Shown: positions 9,142-24,100 of the stretch, in pieces
Position numbering within the stretch: position 1 is the stretch's first letter
Layout: every line of letters starts with the position of its first letter
Source: Trichobilharzia regenti
Taxonomy: Eukaryota > Platyhelminthes > Trematoda > Strigeidida > Schistosomatidae
Reading direction: 5' to 3'
Assembly: GCA_944472135.2 (NCBI GenBank)
Contig: OX235263.1
Coordinates: 19,149,379-19,213,378, forward strand
Length of the DNA: 64,000 bases
Program-made: the position numbers and the translations under genes
The notes under the pieces: generated by a model
Database searches by the model: none
Seen by the model: only the letters and a program-made list of their open reading frames with translations
Told to the model about the DNA's origin: nothing

Positions 9142-12100
9142 GTTAGAATTTTACGTAAAAGTTTTTGTATATTTTCGGTACTTCCAATTGGTTTTACGTC
9201 TAAAGCCAAAGGCTGATTATTAAAAATATGTGTAATCATGCAAATAATGTGTGTAGTATGCCAGTTATATAAAATGCATATAATACTTGAGAATAAAATG
9301 ATTAATTCGAACAGTAAAAATTCGCGTCGTGATTGCTTCTTTTTAAGATAAAAGTTGGTCGCTTGTGATATACTACACATAGACTAAGGTCGATCTAAAA
9401 TCATTTTTGCATTCATTCCCAAGTTTTTTTGTCACCCAGACGTAAGACGCAATATGACTGTCCGCGTCACTCTGTTGTCTACGCATTTTAAAAATCGTTC
9501 CGCATTTAATTCCTCTCATCTTTTACTTCATGTATGCGTTGCACAGTAAATTAGTCATATTAATATCTGATTCTATATTGATAACTTTTTCTTTCATTGC
9601 CAGTTAGACATACACTTGTCTTCAAAATTTAGTGATAGATCTTGACAACCTTATAGTGAGACAGGTAGGACTGTCGCTAAATAAACAGCTGTATCTCTTG
9701 TGCCACTAGTGGCGAAATTTCGGCAAACTTTTTGATTCATAATAGGCTATCAACTCACCAGTGTAAATTGGACTTTTTTGTCGTGTTGACGACTTCATCT
9801 ATTTGAGGAGCTGGGTCCTCTCTTACTGATGAAATTTCAGCACAGATACAGAAAGCTTGCTTGAAATTGGTCATAGTCCTTATCGGCCATCACAAGGTGT
9901 ATTCTCCCAGCAGTATGCACTGTGCTGCCATTAGACATGTCCAATACACTTACAAGTTACGAATGGATTACAGGTTTTTAAATATAGGTTTTTCTGTTCA
10001 ATTGTTTTTATTAGATTATTTATAGTTTTAAGTAAGTAAGGAAGGTAAGTTAATTAATTAGGTTGTGTATCTTCATCAGGTGGGTTAGCTCGAATGTTTA
10101 TTACTCATACCGAGTCACTCTAGCTTACAAGCAGGTAAAGGATAGTCAGACTTAACTCTGCTGCCGTTCAAATCGCATGCTATGCATATGTTATATGTTT
10201 CACTATCTTGATCGATAACTAACTGGTAAATTCATTGGCTCACCTTACATATCTTCTTAAAACTGTAGGGATACTATAAAGGTAGTAGTCGTTAAATATG
10301 ACAAGTATCCTTAAATACGCTACTTGTAATAATCGTGTTTTACAGTCATAGGGCAGAGATAAACTCACTACTGTCGAATAAACTACCATTAGTTGGTAAT
10401 CCTGTATCTCATCTGAGCCGTAGTTGGTACACACATTCAGACAAATTTATGTTCTCTGTAGAGTTTCATCATTTATAAGGTTACTAGGGCTGATATGACT
10501 TCGTGAACAAGTGAAATGACTGATGTCCGTTATCACTTTCCCTTCAGTTAGATGGAATATCATGACGTATCTGTCCACATTCGATAAATCTTGTGTTCCT
10601 AAATTATTACTTTGCCCGTTGAATGCATCTTCGGCACAGCATCATCCAGCGGGTTATATAGTCTACACAGTAGTATCATTCTGTTTTTGCAATATTTCTT
10701 GACCTGATTTTGGCATTTAACATCGTCGATTCACTGGTACTTTGACAATGCCTGATTATGAAGAGAGCACTGAGAGAGTATATGGAATTGATCAAGGCAC
10801 TTTACTTAAATTTACGCAGTTGTACAATAACTTATGGAGGGTTGTTATCCGAAGTAAAGAGACAATCTATGGTGTGCGTCCAGAAAGCCATTGTCTCCAT
10901 TTTCATTTAATTTCATTATAAACGTGATAATGGTTGTGACCGCAGCAACTTACGGATCGGATCATTACTAGGGGATATTCGGGTGAACTTAGAGTATATA
11001 GATTATATGGCCTTTCTTAGTGACAATGCTGAAAAAATACAGAATCTTCTGAACACTTTAAGCAAAAATCTTAGCATGTTTGGTGTACGATTTGCTCCCG
11101 TCAAATGCAAGATTGTGCTGCAAAGTTGGACTTCATAGACTGCTATCTTTAAGATAGAGGGAGTGAAGTGGTTGAGGACACTGACCACTTAACTTATTTG
11201 GAAAGTAGCATTGACCATAATGAACTGATAACTGACAAAATCTCAGCGCAAATACAAAAAGCTCATGTTGCATTGGCTAACTTACGTTATCTGTGGCATA
11301 GACGTGATGTCTGGCTATCGATTCAAGGATGTCTGTACTTAGAAGCAGTTCTTTGTGTCCTGTTTTAACTATAATCTTATTATTTGTTTTTAATGGCTGG
11401 GTAAACCTATTATTTTGTATGATACATTTTTAGTTTAGTGAATCTTGCAACAAATTAGCTGCTTGTAAACAAACTTTGGATCATGTCAATCAGTGTATCG
11501 AGGCGATTCAAATCAGCCTTCCCATATTGGAACAGTATTCTCGCATTGAACAAAGTATTGCTGACGGGAGGTATTATCATGCTTTGAAAAATTTAGAGGA
11601 TCTGGAACACTCTCAGCTGGATCTAATTCGTCCATTTGCTTTTTCTGAAATTATCATACATCGCATACCAAAAACTAGAACGGGAATCAAAGTAAGTCTG
11701 GTTGAAATTATCACTTGTCACTTCTCATTAGGTTCTTAGTCAAAGTGCTTTTGTTCGCATTGAAACAAATTTTATTTGTTTTCGTAGAGTTGCCCGACCG
11801 ATAGCTGCTACCTTGACGTGGTGGTCAGGCTTGCACATCGCGATGACCCAACAAGCTACACTGGCTGGAACCAATGTTCCTGCAGAGCCTACCATGCCAG
11901 GAAGGTTGTTAGGATAGCAATTAGACTAAAATCAGTTACCGGAATAGTGTAAGAATCTTTCTTACACTATGCTAGGGGTCTGTGGGTTTAGTTGTACTGC
12001 TGAGGAACAGGAATGTAACAGCAGCGAGGTGTTTCCCTCAGATGACCAGTATGCCAGCTATGCTGTATCTCCACTCTGGAGGGAGAGGGTCAAAAAGGTG

Positions 12101-15100
12101 TACCCCAAAAATTGTACATCCCGACTTACCCTACGGTGGTCCGTAACCGGCGGTAAGTTTACTAATACGGAAGCAAACCAAGAAAACAGTTCATACAGGC
12201 CGTGTGTGACCGGCCTCAAGCAGTTGTCCCCTGGACTGTGCGGTCACGCAACACTAACCGTCTCTCTGTTTCAGGTACCTGAAGAATCAAGCAACTTCCA
12301 CGGTGTGGGCAGCCGGGAAGTAACAACCGCCCACACACTTCCAAGAGCACACGAAACCTTCCTGAGCATCATTCATAGAGTTGACAATAGTGTTGTTGAA
12401 CAGTTTTTGTAAAACCCCAGATTTATGTGTGTACATATCTCCTGTAATTGAAACGAGTTGTGTGTTTCTGTTTAAAATGAGCCTAGGCTATCTAGGATAC
12501 CTTTGTTTTTGCTCTAACTGCCAGACATTTTTTTACTGGGCCATTCACATGTATTGAAGTGATTGTATTCAAATCAAAGTTTAATATCAGATTATTACCT
12601 TAGTCACTTTCATTTCCATTCCATCATAATTTAAAATTTGACACTCCGTTTTTATCTTGCTTAATACATTTGGCCCAAATATCAACCTAGAAAACAAAAA
12701 TATTTAGTTTTCCAGATACTAATAAGAAATGTGAAGTAGAAAGAAGTGACATGGGAAAAACAGGAGGGTTTAGTGGATACTGGAGATCAGAAAGAGTGCA
12801 TACATCTGAGGTCATTGAGAACGATTTCGAGCCATATCACCAATAGTCTTCAGGTATTGATTCTTAGCATCACGAGAAACCCAGCTAGACAGTCTCTACC
12901 TCCTTACATGGCTCAAACATTTCGTAGACTGATTCTAGGCTTTGGTTTGACCACCACCAGCTCTTCTCCAGCTTGATCCCATGTCAGCTGACGTTGCATG
13001 TCGAGGAAGGTGTAGGCTAAATAAGGGTAACACACATGTCAGTCATCTCAATCGATGTAGCTTCACAGCCTCATTGATTAACTTATCCTCCTTACTTAAC
13101 ACCCTACCCCTAACTTCGATATTACTCACCATGTCATACCACCTAACATGAATAACTCAAACAGTTAGCCTTTCCTTATCTTCCACCCTTAACGACCATG
13201 TCTCACAGACATGAAGCATGAACAGGGTAGCAACCGCTAGATAGCAGTAGTTTGAGAGATTGATTTCCATTTCTACAATTGTAATGAATGAATATAGAGA
13301 TTCTGCAGTCCCATCTGTCTCCCTTTCTGACTGTGTGCGAGACATAGCAATTGAAAGTGGAACACATTAAGAAGGTTAGCTGTCTTTGAGCATAGGTGCC
13401 TGCGTTCCATCTCCCGTGTTAAGCGGTATAATAGGGTAAGCAATATTGAGGTTAGGCATTGAGTTCTAGGTAAAGAGGGGAAATCAATCGACGAGGTCTC
13501 GTCTGTCGGTGGAACAGTGGTTAGGACTGTCACCGACCATGCACATGGTCCGCGGTTCGATCCCCTGCCGACTCACACCTGATATCTGTGGTCGGCCTGC
13601 AAAATTTGGGCTACCGGGCTACCATGCTGAAACTCCATACCTGTACCAAAAAATACGGTTTGGAATCAAGATGTAATCAAAAATTTAAAAAATCCACAAA
13701 GGTGTTAGTTTAATCCAGCCACGTAGGGAGGTGTAAACTGACTATCTGGTCGGAGTCTTCGGGATGACTGGAGAAAATTGGCGAATTGACTGGAAATCGT
13801 TCTCAATGGCTGGCACAGGTGCAACCACTTCTTGTAATTTGTCATATCCAATGAAATTCTACTGTTCTTCCATATTGCCAATTTTTTTGCCTCATATTCC
13901 TGTTTATCTGTTTTAAATATCTTTATTTACTCTCTTCTCTGGCTTTATGTAGTACACAGAGGGAGTGTGGCAACTGGAACTGCTGTACATCTGTATAAAG
14001 TTCTACGTTGAAACCGGTCAGTCAATATGGGGATTCAGAAAAGCCTAAAAAGCTGCTATCCATCAGTTTGCATAATTCGTTAAAAATGTTGGTACATTGA
14101 GCCACTTTACTGATATATTATAGCGCTATATTACTACTTTATTCTCATGTTCATCTATGAACCGTGGATCTACTAATACACGTTTCCTGTCTATCTACTA
14201 ATAAATTTAAGCTAGAGCGAACTTAAGAGCAGAATAACTTGTATCTGTTTTTTTTTAATTTCGGCACTTCTTAGCTGTCAAGTTTCTGTGTTGAGGTAAT
14301 TTGAGTGAATTTGACCTTCTGATTTGACTTGTGCATATTCAACCTCACATATATTGATAAACTCACGAATTTTCTGAAACTTCCTTCGGTCCTGAGCATT
14401 TGAAGTTTCAGTAACGGTGGTGTTTGTTGTTTTTACGGGACGGGGGACGGGATTGCTAGTTTCATTCTCAACCTTCAGTCTTTTCCAGGCTTATTGTTGA
14501 CTAGTAAACTACGCGAGGTTTGTGAGTGTGTTGGCCGGGAATTAATCCCGTATATGTGTGGTTTTTGGGCACTCATACCGTTGAACCAACGATGCAATCC
14601 TAGTTATATATTATTTCTTCTCAAAATGTTATGAACAAATGGAATAGGATACTGACGTTGGTGCTGGACTGAGACGCGGTCATCTTGAATGCCGTTTGAT
14701 CACGCCAGTAACATTATACGAAATCCTCCAGCGGGAACACAGGGCGTGAGCTGCGAAGTATATTTTAGAATAAGAGAACACGGAGTTCAGCAAAGATACC
14801 TTTTCGGCTGAGATGGTTAGGACATGTGTTACGTATGCCAAACCATCGCCTCCCTCGACGAGCAATGTTAGCGGATATAGGGTCAGGCTGGAAAAAAGCT
14901 AGCGGCGGTCAAACAAAAACTTGGCACCAGTCAATGAAATCCACAACAGTTGGTCTAAGCCACGTTGGAAGGTGTAGACTTCGTGGGTGGGGTCCTCGGG
15001 ACGGTAAAAATCTATGGTTGGAAACAATTGGTGACATGGCTGAAAATCGTTCTCAGTGTCTGGTGGAGATGCATCCACTCCTTGTGACTTATGATCTCCA

Positions 15101-18100
15101 ATGAAACTGTTTTGTTTTTCTTTATTACTCCTTTGTCTCACACCTCTGCTCACTGTTTCTATTATGCTTTTCTTGTACTTTCTTCTCTTGCTTCGCGTGC
15201 TACACGGAGTGTGGCGACTTGAACTTCCGCATATTTGTGCAAAGTTCTATGTCGAAAACAGACAGACAGACCTTTTCGGCGATTTCATTTTCAAAAGCTG
15301 TACAATCGCATTTAAATACATAATTTTAAATGGATACAATTCCTGTTTGATTCCACATAATTACGACGGCGAATGAAAGGTGATAATTATTTTTCAAGAA
15401 TTGAAAGCATTTATTTCCCGATACGAATTTAAAACAAGCAATAAAGGTTAATAAAGCAGGATTTAATGAATTCATCAAATTTCGGTAGAACTCGTCAGCT
15501 GAATACTCTACATACACGGATATATATACTTTTGAAATTTCATTGGGAGATATAAGACCTCTTCTTCTTACTATTATTGTTATTATTATTACCATTATTT
15601 TTATTCTTGATTCATCTAAAACTATGCTTTATCAGTAAGATTATCTTAACTCACTTCAACACTATTAAAACTGTTATTATAACTATTACTATTGATATTA
15701 GTCTGTTTGCAATTCTCGTTATATCCCCTAGTGACTAATTGTTTATCTAAGTGATGTAATTGAAGCGTAATGCAATTTATCTTAATTTTGATCTCTCATA
15801 CTCTCTCTCTCCCCTTATCTATTTGAACATGACCTGGAAAACATTCGCACGTGTCTTTCTGCATGATTAATTCAATGTAGTTTGTTTACTTATCAGTCTT
15901 ATATCTCCCAATGTAATTTCAAAAGTATATATATCCGTGTATGTAGAGTATTCAGCTGACGAGTTCTACCGAAATTTGATGAATTCATTAAATCCTGCTT
16001 TATTAACCTTTATTGCTTGTTTTAAATTATTTTTCAACTAGACATGGTTTACGAGAGGGTTAGAAACAAAATTACACAGGATTAGAACGGATAACATTAG
16101 TGTGTAAAAATGAGCATGGAAACAAAATTGAAATAATAATTTTAACTTATAATGGAAGTTAGGAGGTGTGAATATAGATTACAAGAGCCTTAGAAACACA
16201 AAATTGCGCAGGATTAAGATATAATTTTAAAATAGTTATTATAAATGTGAACAGGAAAAGCATAGAAACAAACTTAAAATAACTGTTTTTATAACTGAGA
16301 AAAATGGGGTGAATCGAATGAAGACAGAGGGAGTAAGAATCACGCACACAGCGAACGAATAAAGATCAAAAAGAAAAAGAAAACGAAGGACGAAAAAACG
16401 AAAGCTAAGGAAACATACCGAACTAAGTCCATGGTAGTTATAGAGGTTGGACTAATTTCTTCTGAATACACAGCTCCGGCTTCTCGATGCATATTACGAG
16501 GGCTTCTGCAGCACAGAGGAACCTACCAAAAGTGGCATGTTTCCGACTAACTCCCATCTCAAGCTAAAAATTATTTTACTTCTGTTTCCATGCTCGTTTT
16601 TACACACTAATGTTATCCGTTCTAATTCTGTGTAATTTTGTTTCTAACCCTCTCGTAAACACTATATCTAGTTGAAAATAATTATCACCTTTTATTCGCC
16701 GTCGTAATTACGTGGAATCAAACAGGAATTGTATCCATGTAAAATTATGTATTTAAATGCGATTGTACAGCTTTTGAAAATGAAATCGCCGAAAAGGTAT
16801 CTTTGCTGAACTCCGTGTCCTCTTATTCTAATGTCCTATTGGGTGTTTTCTATGATCTAAAAAAGTATATTTTACGCAATGAAGTATGATTCAAAATAAT
16901 CCTAAGGATATACCAATCAGTCTGTAATCATGGTCAATGAAATATTGGGTGTTATTTTACCTGGGCCGAATTCTGATTGGTTTATTTACAGACTGGACAT
17001 CGATAACCATGTCACAAACGAAACAAAAGAAGTGTAACCCGCTAGATGAATATATATATATATATATATAAACGGTTTGATGTTAATTTTGTTGAAATTA
17101 AAAGTGATGTTAAAGAATGTGCACTTAAAAGACGCAGTTATCATAGTCAACTATTCTTTTCAAACACTAAACAAAGACAATTTCGAGTTTCGCTTCTGCA
17201 GTGTTCAGTGAAATCGAATCGTCAAGGCGAAAATCAACACAATAGCGTTTTTGTTTCCGATTACTCTAATTGACTCGATAATAGTTGTAAAAACACACTA
17301 ACTGAAGTCTCATCTTAGATTGATGTCAGTTAGAGAACCATTCAAAACCAAGGAGTACTGGATAATTGTTTCTTCCTAGTTTAGGACTCTTCGTCAGTAC
17401 CCACCCACCAGGGTTCGAACCCAAGTTATGAAGTCGACCCGTAGACTGTTCAGCTACTGAGTCCTGATCCGATGGTCAGTCCATGAATTTCAACTTCTAC
17501 CGATTTTAGTACGGCCACCGGCCAATTTCATCGGTAAACTCAGTGAAATTCACAAGGTGTTAGTTTAATCCACCCGCGTGGGGAGGTGTAGACTTACTGT
17601 CTGATTAGGGTCTTCGGGATGACTGGAGAAAATTGGTACGTCGGTGGCACAGTGTTAGGACTCTCGCCGACCATGCACATGGTCCGAGGTTTGATCCGCT
17701 GTTGACGCACACCTGATATCTATCGTCGGCCTACAAAATTTGGGCTACCGATATCCATGCTGAAAATTCCATACTTGTACTAAAAATACAGTGTGGAATC
17801 AAGCTGTAAATCAAAAATAAAAAAATAATTGATTACGGAGTGTCAACAAAACTCTAGGGAACTTCATCCTCTCAGCCAGTCACCGGTGAGCATCAGATTA
17901 ATTTTCGAGAACTAGTTTGTAGAGATTTGGTTGATGTTTCAAATTTGTTGACGGAACCATTGAAAACTGGCATGGAGTATTGGACAGCTGACATCAATCC
18001 GTGATCCAACTTGTAACAAATCAAATCCCTACAAACTGACTCTTAAAAAATTCCTTGTTATGCACACAAAATTAGCCTATAAAGGTATGTGTGTGTCTGT

Positions 18101-21100
18101 GTCTACAGTAGCAACAACCTGAAATCCTAACTGAACAACACTCACTTAGAAGTATATTGTTTTATAAAGTAACAATGGGATTGATTTACTGTCATTGTGT
18201 AAATCACCAAAAATACCCCTTGTGTCATAAAGAAAATAAAAGACAAATTCAGCAAAGAAAATTTTCTCTATCGAGGAAATCATCCTCAGACGCTGTACAG
18301 TCGTATTTATATTCACCAGAAATGTATGAGGGGGAGGGAGGTAACGTAGTTGATATAATTTCTCAGAAATGGCTTTAGAAGTGAAATTAAAAGTTGTAAA
18401 TTACGTAGCACCCAGTGTCACAATGGAAGAAAGCATTATAAATTTGGTAAGACTAGAATTGTTATTGAGTAGTGAGAAGAAAGGTAGTTAAGTGCTCATT
18501 TGGCAAAGGTGTAGAGGATGAGAAAATGTACAAAAAGAACATGTAAGAAGGATAATGGTGAATTAATTATTAAAAAATTAAAAATTTACAGGGAATTGCT
18601 AGTGAAGAGGTTAAAACCGTGATAGAATAAGAGAATGGATAAACGATTTTGGTATGCAGAGTTCGGGGTTGTATTAACGAATTGCCAACGACTCGGCCAT
18701 ACACAAATGTCGAAACCTGACTCCCTTTGTACTATTTGGCCTCACCTTGTAGATGATCTTGAAAGACGACTCAGGTGGAGCTACGTAGCTTGAGTTCACC
18801 AAGTGCTCGAGAATTGAGTTAGTAACTGTCTTGCATTGTCCCTTTGTTAACCATATCGAATAATGTTCAAAGATGCGTTTGGAAAGGGTGAGCTTTGTGC
18901 GGCCAATATAACTAGCTCCACACAAGCAGGGGACTTAATAAACACACATGGAAGTGGCCCAAGGCGGCAGTTAACCCTTCACACATCTATCGATCATTTG
19001 TCGGCTATAGAAATTGATCCTTAACTGAAATGTGAAGAAGGTTTTTCTCAATGATCTGGATAAGCGGTTCTTCAGGATCACCTTTAAATCCAATTTTCTA
19101 AAGATGATTTCGTCGATAAAGAAAGTATTCGTCGCTGAATTGTCCTTTATTTTCTTCACGAATGTGTTTTCTCACATAATAATAATATTAAAAACTCTTC
19201 AGCAGTACTCACCCGTCGGGGTTCGAACTCAGGACCTTCTGGTTACAAGGCTAGCGAGCTAGCTCGTAGACCATTAAGCCACTGGACCCGATCCAATAAA
19301 TTCTGACTTCTACCAATTCACGACATAGCTTGACCATTTCGCAATGTCTTCTTCGATGAGTTACTACCTCATCTTCAACCTACTGTACCCTACTGGTCAC
19401 GGCTTCCCACGGTTCTCTAACTGATGTCAGCTCATGATGAAATCCTTCATGCAGTCAAAAAAGATCCCTAAAAAACCAATACTTGATAATATTAAAGACT
19501 CAAAGATCAAAGAATCTTCATGGTGATCCACGTGTGTTAAGGTGCAGGCCATGCCATCATCTCGACTCTCTCGTTCTCACTGTAGTTCTACAAAACTTGA
19601 ACTCTGTATTGGTTTTTTGCATGTTTAGAAAGGTTTAATACTTTAAACTTATGAATTCATGCAATTTTCTTAACTGCTTTGTTTAGAATGCAAGTCTTGG
19701 TGAATTGACTGACTTTCTTGAATATATACGTAAGAATTCAGTGATTCTTGGAGCTTTCGCTATGCAAGAAGCTGCACATTCCTCTGGGATAGACAGTGAA
19801 GCCTTATTCGACACTTTAGCAACTAATGGATATAAAGAAACACCACGTGAAAAGAAAAAGTCAAATGCAAGTCAACTACAAAGCCATGTGTCAATGAATT
19901 CTAAAACTCAGCAAAAAGGACCCGGTTAGTTATTGCGCAATTACTATTATTATTATTATCACCACTTAAATCCTACTGAACAATTTCGTGGAGTTTCAGA
20001 GGATTCTTTATGTTATAGGGTTTGATTACGAGTTAACGTCAGTTGGAGAACATTTGAAAAACCTTCAGGGAGTACTGAAGAGCTGTTTCGTCCCAGTTTG
20101 GGACTCTTCAGTAGCGATACGCACTCACTGGAATTCGAGGATGAGACAGCTGTCCAGAACTCCTTGCGGGTTTTCCGATGGTTCTCTAACTGATATCAAC
20201 TCGTCATCAGGCATGTATTTTTTATTTTTTTGTTTTTGATTACAGCTTGATTCCATACCGTATTTTTGATACAAGTATGGAATTTTCAGCATGTGATTTC
20301 GGTAGCCCGAATTTCGCAGGCCGACCATTGATATCAGATGTGCGTCGGCAGGGGATCGAACCCCGGACCATGTGCATGGTCGGCGAGAGTCATAATCACT
20401 GTGCCACCGACGCATATCCCTGCAAACCAACACTTGATGATTGTTTATATGATCAGATTGTGTTTTTGTGACTAAAATGTAGTCTTATGTAGTGGGCTGC
20501 ATTTTATTTGCCAATAATTCTTTAGCGATTAAAAATGGGATACTGAAATCTTATGCGAATGAGATAGGCCATGAGCTAGTGTTATATAGGGTAAAGGTTT
20601 GAGTTGGCTTAAAGTGTTCAAAAGTTGACTGAAGTCTAACTTCTAAAATCTTAATAATTCTGAGGATGAACAAAGGGTGTAACTCGTTGAGTCCAGAAGA
20701 GTTTCATTTCTGAATAGATGAGGTCTAATAATGGGATTGGTCATCTTTAAACATATTAAAGCATAGGGAACATAAAACTATTATTAATCGATATTAGTTT
20801 CGTTAATCTAGACACTTGATTCTAAAATCATTGGGTTTGCAGATTTAAATACTTTTACACGTGTGCGGCGAACAAACTAATCAACAACCTGTGTTGTCCA
20901 ACAAATATGCTGAAGAAAATGGAAATGGGTCGAACACACACTGAGCAGACCGTTAGGTAACATTACGCGCCAGGCTGTGGCTCGAGTGGAAAACGGCGAG
21001 TTAGGCGTTGATTCGAGGGTGACATGGAGGAGGTCGTGTAAGCAGAAAATGCAAGCTTATAGTCACTCCTGGGGCCAGACAAGCTGTTGAAGCTTTGTGT

Positions 21101-24100
21101 TACTCTTGGAACCTAAGGGAATAATATTGTAATAATACACATGCAGTGCTTCGGTGGCACAGCGGCAGAATGCTCGCCAACTGCGCGAGGCGGGGTGCCG
21201 GCCCCCGAAAGTAATAAGACTGTACAAGAGGGTAGATTTGGCATGAGGCTATGAAACACATCCTGTAAAAATAAACACCACTGCTACCGAAACTTCAAGC
21301 CTCTAGTTTGAAGCCCTATGTCCCATTGGGAACGTAAAGGAATGAGAAAAATATACGTGCCACTGTTGGGTTTAGTCAGGTGTTTTAGCAGATATCTTCA
21401 TGTCAAACCTTGAGAAAACAAAGTTGAAGCATGGAATTGACCAAACAACTTCCTATTGTCGATATGTCGATGACACATTTACAGTATGCAAAATGAAATT
21501 CATGCTTCCCACCTACTCAGATTATTCAATGACGCACATACAAATATTGTATTTACTATGGAGCATGGAAATGATGGAAAGTTCTATTTCTTTGACATTG
21601 CCATGCAATGCCTGGAGGACGGTAGTCTCCAGAGGTCAACTTATCGAAAGCTAACATGGAATGGATAATACTTACATTTTAATAATTTTTATCCAAATAG
21701 CTATAAACGAGCACTAGACAAGACTCTGTACTATAGAGCGAGGAGAATATGCTCTGCAGAGAAACTAGAGGAAGAATTTACGATTCTCGAAAAGCTACTG
21801 AAAAACAACGGTTATCCTCAAAGATTCATTAACAAATATGGAAGATGCGAAGGCTCAAATACCAAACAAATCACAGTTGAAAAAAGCCTGTCTTCATTCA
21901 ACTAGATTTTAAAGGTGGAAACATTGCAGCAATGGTCAACAGAAGACTGAGTACGTCACTAGCCAAAGCCTATCCTGCAGCTAAGTTGGTCTCCGTCCAT
22001 CGAACAACATGCTCTTTGGTGCAGTCAAAAGTCGACAGATACCCTTCTCATGTTAACTTTAACTGTGTATACAAATTTACGTGTATCTGCGGGAGCAGTT
22101 ACATTGGGAGAACAGTAAGAAGGACACACCTCTGGTTTTCTGGACATGTGCCGAAAAGCCTACGTCTCAAGGGAACAAACTCTTATAATAGCGCTATTAC
22201 CAGACATGGGGTGGAGATCACGAAATCTTTGGAACTATCAGTAGACAAAGGAGCTCGGTTCTCCTCAAGTTTGTCGAAGCAATTTCTATCAAACGCCTGA
22301 AGCCAGATTTCTGTGTTAAAAACGAAGCAGTTATGAGTCTTTTCTTACTACCCTGGTAGCTGGATGTCTTTATTTTCTCACTTGGTTACATAATCTTTAT
22401 TTTTTAAAATCTGTAATTTTGTTTGTCTCTTGTTTCTATGACTTGAGTTGAACTCAGTAGATTGTTACCTAATATATTAGTCATTCTGCATCTTATGCAT
22501 TCTCGTCTTTATTACGTAACTCCTTTACCATTCTATGCATGCATTTATTTTGTTTAAACTTGAACTCCCTGTGTAAAAAAATATATATAAACGCAATTTT
22601 CTGAGCACTGTTTACTAATTGTGGAACTTTCTGTCAACTGACAGCATGAAACAAATTTGCAAGTATGTTAAAACTTTTCTGTAGATAAACTTAATAATAA
22701 TTAATTTAGGCTATAAAGCAGCTGCTGATGAGAAGCTAACGAAATAAACAATGATGGCACCATATTATTCTGCACAAACCACCACTGTTGTTCTTGCTTT
22801 ATTCAAATTCAGGTGGTATCATCAACTAGGTCTGGAAACACAGCTTAACACATTAACATAGATTTGTATATTTATGTATGTGTTGGTGGCTTAGCGGTAT
22901 ATAGGAATCTTCGCCAACCGGTGCAGGTGGTCCGAGATTCCAACTCCGGCTGATGATGCACTCACAAATCTCGCGGCTATCAAGTATTAAGCCTAGTAAA
23001 GAGGGAAGGTTGGGCATGAAGCTAGCAACATGACTGCTACTTCAAAGCTAAAGGTTCCGAGACCTGTTTCATTTGGAACTCAGAGGAATAGAATGAATAA
23101 TTGTATATTTATGTATTCCTCCTTAAATTAATTTTGTATTTGACTTTTTATTTATTTATTTTCCAATAATTATTAGTTGGTACCTATACTGATGGATTAG
23201 ACAATGAATTAGAAATGTTAACTCAGATTGTCAATAATGCTAACAACAGTTCACGTGCTACTGTTACTGCTGCCAGTGAGCCAACACGTGCTCGAATAAG
23301 TGAAGATATACGTAATTCTTCAACACATTCCAAAGTTGAAGATTTAGTTGATTTTGGACCAGTTTATCGTTGTCTACATATTCATTCAGTTTTAAATGAA
23401 AGAGCTGAATTTGAAAGACATTATTGTGCTCAACGACGAAAACAATGCCAGCTGACCTTGAGTTTATCACCAAATCAACAGGTAAGTAAGTATTATTATT
23501 GTTATTATTTAATGCATTCTGTTTTCAATTTTCAACTTATATGCTTTAACGTATTTTACTTAATAGCATTATTTAAACCCCGTTTGTTTGACTGTAAAAT
23601 AATGCTATCCTTCAGATGACCGACCGATCAGCCAAGAGTATTATATTATTCCATGGCGTTCTGAGTGAAACATACGGCGTCTGCAGCACACCTCCATTTC
23701 ATTTGTTGGTGTTGTGATTCGATTTTAAACACTTTTTGATGACATTTTGTGGATAACCACTCTTTTTGAAGACCGTTCGTAGGTATTTTTCTTCTGTTTT
23801 TTTTTTTTCAACTCTGGAGTGCTACAGTGTGTTTGAACTCTTTCAAACAATGTCTGCACACAGTTTCTTTAGTGAGTAATTGGATTATTGCCAGTAGAGT
23901 TGAGTATTTGATCTGTGTGCGTTGATTTCTCCTGATTAAGACATCTAAAAATGGGATTTTGTTATCTAATTCTTCTTCTCTCGTGGTGAATTTAATGTCT
24001 TCAAATATGTTGTTTATTAATTTATGGGTACATCTGTTTCGTCCTGGTTTGGGACTCTTCATCAGTGCGCACTACTGGGGCTCGGACCCAGGGCGTTCTG

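Noticed and set aside
9142..9216. Exon 1 running on to the stop at 9216
   Set aside because: Residues after the GT at 9142 do not resemble Sec15, while exon 2 continues the family sequence in the right phase.
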